DNA of 64,000 nucleotides from Maylandia zebra (Eukaryota; Chordata; Actinopteri; Cichliformes; Cichlidae): positions 14,901,623 to 14,965,622 of the forward strand of contig NC_135172.1 in the NCBI RefSeq assembly GCF_041146795.1. Reading direction: 5' to 3'. Under the pieces are notes generated by a model, which saw only the letters and a program-made list of their open reading frames with translations, searched no databases and had not been told where the DNA came from. Position numbers and translations under genes: made by a program. The first letter of the stretch is position 1, and each line of letters begins with the position of its first letter. Shown here in pieces: positions 58,875 to 64,000 of this stretch.

Positions 58875-58998
58875 AATTAGGGCCCGAGCACTGAGAGTGC
58901 GAAGGCCCTATTGTATCTGCTCCGTTTCTTATTATTATTATTATTATTAGGGCCCGAGCACCGAGAGTGCGAAGGCCCTATTGTATCTGCTCCGTTTC

Positions 58999-59031
<33 letters not shown>

Positions 59032-60884
59032 CGAAACAAGGGCCTTTTTGAGGGCCTAAACATGCTCAAAAACTCATGAAATTTTGCACACATGCCAGGT
59101 CTGGTGAAAAATTTTGTATTTTAATGGTTTTACTTATGAGCACTGGGAAATGGCTCTAGAGCGCCACCTATGCCTTGTTAAATGCAGCCCTACGACCACA
59201 TGGTTTGAGCTACATGTATGAAATTTGGCACACATGTGTATCATTCCAAGACGAACAAAAAAGTCTGTGGGCCCATTGACGCAAACCCAACAGGAAGTCC
59301 GCCATTTGGAAGAGAAGGTGACATTTTGGCTCTAATTTTGCCATTTCCATGCCTCGAACTTTAACGAACTCCTCCTTGGGATTTGGGCGTATAAGCTTCA
59401 AATTTGGACAGTGTCAACTACACCCTTGTGCCATGTTAAATTGCGGAGCTTTTGAGTTTTCACAATACCATGAGGCCGTGGCGCCATGGCGAATTTCGAT
59501 GACTCGCCAAGAAAATCTTATTGCCTCTCATTTTGTCATACATTTTCTGACCTTGACCAAAGAGCACACATATGATAAGGCTCCACCCCTGAACATATTT
59601 CAACTGCCATATTTGACATAAGGGCCAGCGCCACCTAGTGGGAACAGGAAATGTCATGTTTTACACTTTGGGGTACAGTATAGTGATGGGTGACATCTGC
59701 AGCCTCAAATTTCTCCAGAAAAGCCTTAAGGAGTTGGTCTTGGGTTACAGTGAAAACTGTGACTTTTCGCAAAAGGGTGTGACCCCAGCAGCATGGCGAA
59801 CTTTGATGTCACGCCATGATGAAAGAAATTAGTATAACTCAATGAAATCCAGTCTGATCAGTACCAGACTTTACAGGCATGATGTCAGACCCGCCCTGAA
59901 CAGATTGATGTGCCCATTGTCGGGAATACGGACAGCGCCACCTAGTGGGAACAGGAAATGTCATGGCTTTAATTTTGTTGTACTGATTTTCACAGGTTCA
60001 TCGTGGCCACCTCAAAAGCGGTGAATATCACCATCAGTCCCTCGTGATGCTTCAGTGCAAAAATTGTGACTGTAAACTGAACGGCGCACCCTGGTGGCAA
60101 CGCGGTCCACCATGAAAGATGAAGTGGCTTTTGAGGGGCTTGGAAAGTATATAGAGGCTTTAAATTTAGCACACACCTCCAAATGGATGAAGGCTTTGTT
60201 GTCATGTGATCATTTTCATTGAATAACGCGAAATGGCTCCACAGCGCCCCCTAAAAAATTTAATAATCACAGCCCCAGCTCTGTGTTTTATGTATGAGTC
60301 TGAAACCTGGTAAGCTTATAGGAGATATCAAGATGTACAAAAAAGTCTCTTGGAGCAATATCCCAAATCCAACAGGAAGTCAGCCATTTTAAAGTTAATG
60401 TGCAATTTTGGCGACATTTTCCCCTCTTTTCAGGCTTCATACTTTGACGAACTCCTCCAAGGGATTTCATCATATTGAACCATTCTCCAGTGTGTGGAAT
60501 CTAAAGACCTTTGTGATTTTAAATTGCGAAGCTTTTTACGTTCAGGGAAACGGGATGGTCATGGCGCCACGTGGAGTTTGAATCACTCGCCAAAAAGCAG
60601 TAATCTGCTGTCACTCAAAAACACAATGTCCAATCTCTCCCAAAGGTCGCAGACATGATGAGACTCAAGCTCGGAAATGTTTGTTATGCCATTTGTCATT
60701 AATGGTTAGAGCGCCACCTAGTGGGACGACTATAATCATGATTGAATGAGATGAAAGGTTAGCTGTTGGTTAAATGCATGAATTCCATCAATGTGACATC
60801 AGATCGGACGTGCTGGTTTTAGGTGTTGGGCGTGGCTCGACGCGCCGGGGGTGCGAGGGCCCTCATAACGCTGCTTGCAGCTTT
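58875..60884 (+). repeat. Macrosatellite unit 14
   Basis: Two headers, type-B start, type-a tail. It has private changes such as CATGATGAAAGAAATT near 59813 and AATTTAATAATCACAGCC near 60258. Confidence 0.93.
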
Positions 60885-62759
60885 AATTATTATTATTATT
60901 CACCCCAAACAAGGGCCTTTTTGAGGGCCTAAACATGCTCAAAAACTCATGAAATTTTGCACACATGCCAGGTCTGGTGAAAAATTTTGTATTTTAATGG
61001 TTTTACATATGAGCACTGGGAAATGGCTCTACAGCGCCACCTATGCCTTGTTAAATGCAGCCCTACGACCACATGGTTTGAGCTACATGTATGAAATTTG
61101 GCACACATGTGTATCATGCCAAGACGAACAAAAAAGTCTGTGGGCCCATTGACGCAAACCCAACAGGAAGTCCGCCATTTGGAAGAGAAGGTGACATTTT
61201 GGCTCTAATTTTGCCATTTCCATGCCTCGAACTTTTGCGAACTCCTCCTTGGGGTTTCATTTCATAACCTTCAAATTTGGACAGTGTCAACTACACCCTT
61301 GTGCCATGTTAAATTGCGGAGCTTTTGAGTTTTCACAATACTATGAGGCCGTGGCGCCATGGCGAATTTCGATGACTCGCCATGAAAATCTTATTGCCTC
61401 TCATTCTGTCATACATGTTCCGATCTGGACCAAAGAGCTCACATATGATAAGGCTCCACCCCTGAACATATTTCAACTGCCATATTTGACATCAAGGACA
61501 GCGCCACCTAGTGGGAACAGGAAATGTCATGTTTTACACTTTGGGGTACAGTATAGTGATGGGTGACATCTGCAGCCTCAAATTTCTCCAGGAAAGCCTT
61601 AAGGAGTTGGTCTTGGGTTACAGTGAAAACTGTGAGTTTTCGCGAAAGGGTGTGACCCCAGCGGCATGGCGAACTTTGATGTCACGCCATGAAGAAACAA
61701 ATTAGTATAACTCAATGAAATCCAGTCTGATCAGTACCAGACTTTACAGGCATGATGTCAGACGCGCCCTGAACAGATTGATGTGCCCATTGTCGGAAAT
61801 ACGGACAGCGCCACCTAGTGGGAACAGGAAATGTCATGGCTTTAATTTTGTTGTACTGATTTTCACAGGTTCATCGTGGCCACCTCAAAAGCGGTGAATA
61901 TCACCATCAGTCCCTCGTGATGCTTCAGTGCAAAAATTGTGAGTTTAAACTGAACGGCGCACCCTGGTGGCAACGCTGTTCACGATGAAAGATGAAGTGG
62001 CTTTTGAGGGTCTTGGCAAGTTTATAGAGGCTTGAAATTTGGCACACACCTCCAATGTGACGAAGGCTTTGTTGTTATGTGATCATTTTCATTGAATATC
62101 CCAAAATGGCTCCACAGCGCCCCCTACAAAATTTCAAAACCACAGCCCCAGCTCTGTGTTTTATGTATGAATCTGAAACCTGGTAGGCTTATAGGAGATA
62201 TCAAGATGTACAAAAAAGTCTCTTGGAGCAATATCCCAAATCCAACAGGAAGTCAGCCATTTTAAAATTAATGTGCAATTTTGGCGACATTTTCTCCTCT
62301 TTTCAGGCTTCATACTTTGACGAACTCCTCCAAGGGATTTCATCATATTGAACCATTCTCCAGTGTGTGGAATCTAAAGACCTTTGTGATTTTAAATTGC
62401 GAAGCTTTTTACGTCCAGGGAAACGGGGTGGTTATGGCGGCACTTAGAGTTTGAATCACTCGCCAAAAAGCAGTAATCTGCTGTCACTCAAAAACACAAT
62501 ATCCAATCTCTCCCAAAGGTCGCAGGCGTGATGAGACTCGAGCTCGGAAATGTTTGTTATGCCATTTGTACATAATGGTTAGAGCGCCACCTAGTGGAAT
62601 GACTAACTAATCATGAATGAATGAGTTGAAATGTTAGCTGGTGGTTAAATGCATGAATTCCATCAATGTGACATCAGATCGGACGTGCTGGTTGTAGGTG
62701 TTGGGCATGGCTCGACACGCCGGGGGTGCGAGGGCCCTCATAACGCTGCTTGCAGCTTT
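60885..62759 (+). repeat. Macrosatellite unit 15
   Basis: No header and a type-B start. The second half is like unit 10. The tail is type a with GGGCATGG and GACACG. Confidence 0.93.
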
Positions 62760-64000
62760 AATTATTATTATTATTATTATTCACCCCAAACAAGGGCCTT
62801 TTTGAGGGCCTAAACATGCTCAAAAACTCATGAAATTTTGCACACATGCCAGGTCTGGTGAAAAATTTTGTATTTTAATGGTTTTACATATGAGCACTGG
62901 GAAATGGCTCTACAGCGCCACCTATGCCTTGTTAAATGCAGCCCTACGACCACATCGTTTGAGCTACATGTATGAAATTTGGCACACATGTGTATCATGT
63001 CAAGACGAACAAAAAAGTCTGTGGGCCCATTGACGCAAACCCAACAGGAAGTCCGCCATTTGGAAGAGAAGGTGACATTTTGGCTCTAATTTTGCCATTT
63101 CCATGCCTCGAACTTTTGCGAACTCCTCCTTGGGGTTTCATTTCATAACCTTCAAATTTGGACAGTGTCAACTACACCCTTGTGCCATGTTAAATTGCGG
63201 AGCTTTTGAGTTTTCACAATACTATGAGGCCGTGGCGCCATGGCGAATTTCGATGACTCGCCATGAAAATCTTATTGCCTCTCATTTTGTCATACATTTT
63301 CTGACCTTGACCAAAGTGAACACATATGATAAGGCTCCACCCCTGAACATATTTCAAGTGCCATATTTGACATCAAGGACAGCGCCACCTAGTGGGAACA
63401 GGAAATGTCATGTTTTACACTTTGGGGTACAGTATAGTGATGGGTGACACCTGCAGCCTCAAATTTCTCCAGGAAAGCCTTAAGGAGTTGGTCTTGGGTT
63501 ACAGTGAAAACTGTGACTTTTCGCAAAAGGGTGTGACCCCAGCAGCATGGCGAACTTTGATGTCACGCCATGAAGAAACAAATTAGTATAACTCAATGAA
63601 ATCCAGTCTGTTCAGTACCAGACTTTACAGGCATGATGTCAGAACCACCCTGAACAGATTGATGTGCCCATTGTCGGGAATACGTACAGTGCCACCTAGT
63701 GGCAACAGGAAATGTCATGGCTTTAATTTTGTTGTACTGATTTTCACAGGTTCATCGTGGCCACCTCAAAAGCGGTGAATATCAACATCAGTCCCTCGTG
63801 ATGCTTCAGTGCAAAAATTGTGACTTTAAACTGAACGGCGCACCCTGGTGGCAACGCGGTTCACCATGAAAGATGAAGTGGCTTTTGAGGGGCTTGGAAA
63901 GTTTATAGAGGCTTGAAATTTGGCGCACACCTCCAAATGGATGTAGGCTTTGTTGTCATGTGATCATTTTCATTGAATAGCTCGAAATTGCTCCACAGCG
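62760..64000 (+). repeat. Macrosatellite unit 16, cut by the window end
   Basis: No header and a type-B start. The middle shares GGGAATACGTACAG with units 1 and 4. The second CTCF-like site is damaged (AGTGCCACCTAGTGG near 63688). About 650 bp are missing past the window. Confidence 0.93.

Larger units (their letters stand above)
33630..64000 (+). repeat. Macrosatellite: 15 full units and one partial of about 1.9 kb, head to tail, continuing past the window
   Basis: Every unit ends in GCTGCTTGCAGCTTTAATT. The next unit then starts through an (ATT)n run, with zero to three AGGGCCCGAGCA...GAAGGCCCT headers. Unit length is 1872-2075 bp, varying mainly with headers and ATT number. Inside each unit, AGCGCCACCTAGTGG occurs about three times, AGCGCCCCCTA once, and AACAGGAAGTC(C/A)GCCAT twice. 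No reverse transcriptase or transposase frame is seen. I recognise the header and tail strings as recurrent in percomorph genomes but cannot name the family. Confidence 0.97.

Noticed and set aside
34167..63447. A 114-codon open frame (MPRTFANSSLGF... or variants) recurring in 11 of the 16 macrosatellite units
   Set aside because: The frame is kept because the units are copies of each other. Differences between units change amino acids freely (for example FDFITFIFG against FGRISFKFG), other units lose the start or stop, and no family resemblance is seen. Other recurrent frames of 60-109 codons in the units fail in the same way.

Overview
The window is vertebrate nuclear DNA, most likely from a percomorph teleost; a cichlid is possible but cannot be proved from this sequence. 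The reasons are multi-exon genes with GT-AG introns, AATAAA poly(A) signals, and fish-type dispersed repeats: a Rex3-like tail, an L2-type LINE with a (GATAA)n tail, and hAT, Tc1 and piggyBac-like short elements.

Genes (1-18.45 kb). Three conserved genes can be rebuilt exon by exon. The last eight coding exons of vav1 (+, 1427-5799) encode the SH3-SH2-SH3 end of a Rho/Rac exchange factor; the rest of the gene lies before the window. ubl5 (-, 8719-10215) is complete at four coding exons and 73 aa. pin1 (+, 10835-17774) is complete at five exons and 156 aa. ubl5 and pin1 are divergent and share a short CCAAT-box promoter between about 10.6 and 10.83 kb. The three genes do not form a pathway: they are signalling, splicing and phospho-dependent prolyl isomerisation.

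Intergenic stretch (18.45-28.87 kb). It holds a 5'-truncated LINE, several LINE or SINE tails with pentanucleotide microsatellites, two copies of an unnamed dispersed repeat, a palindromic TTAA-flanked element, CA and AT microsatellites, and a Tc1-like deletion derivative. Weak minus-strand exon candidates lie at 25.6 and 27.9 kb.

Tandem region (28.87-64 kb, running off the end). First comes a 3.6 kb minisatellite packed with palindromic RFX X-box sequences (28875-32491). Next is a 1138-bp copy of pin1 intron 1, exon 2 and intron 2 (32492-33629), with no indels and only three substitutions seen against the parent. The rest is a macrosatellite of 15 full units and one partial unit of about 1.9 kb (33630-64000). 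Each unit carries about three perfect CTCF-core consensus sequences, all in one orientation, plus YY1-like and ETS-like sites. In layout it resembles mammalian DXZ4, and it is the strongest candidate here for something undescribed. Function is inference only. The near-identical repeats also make this region a prime suspect for assembly error.
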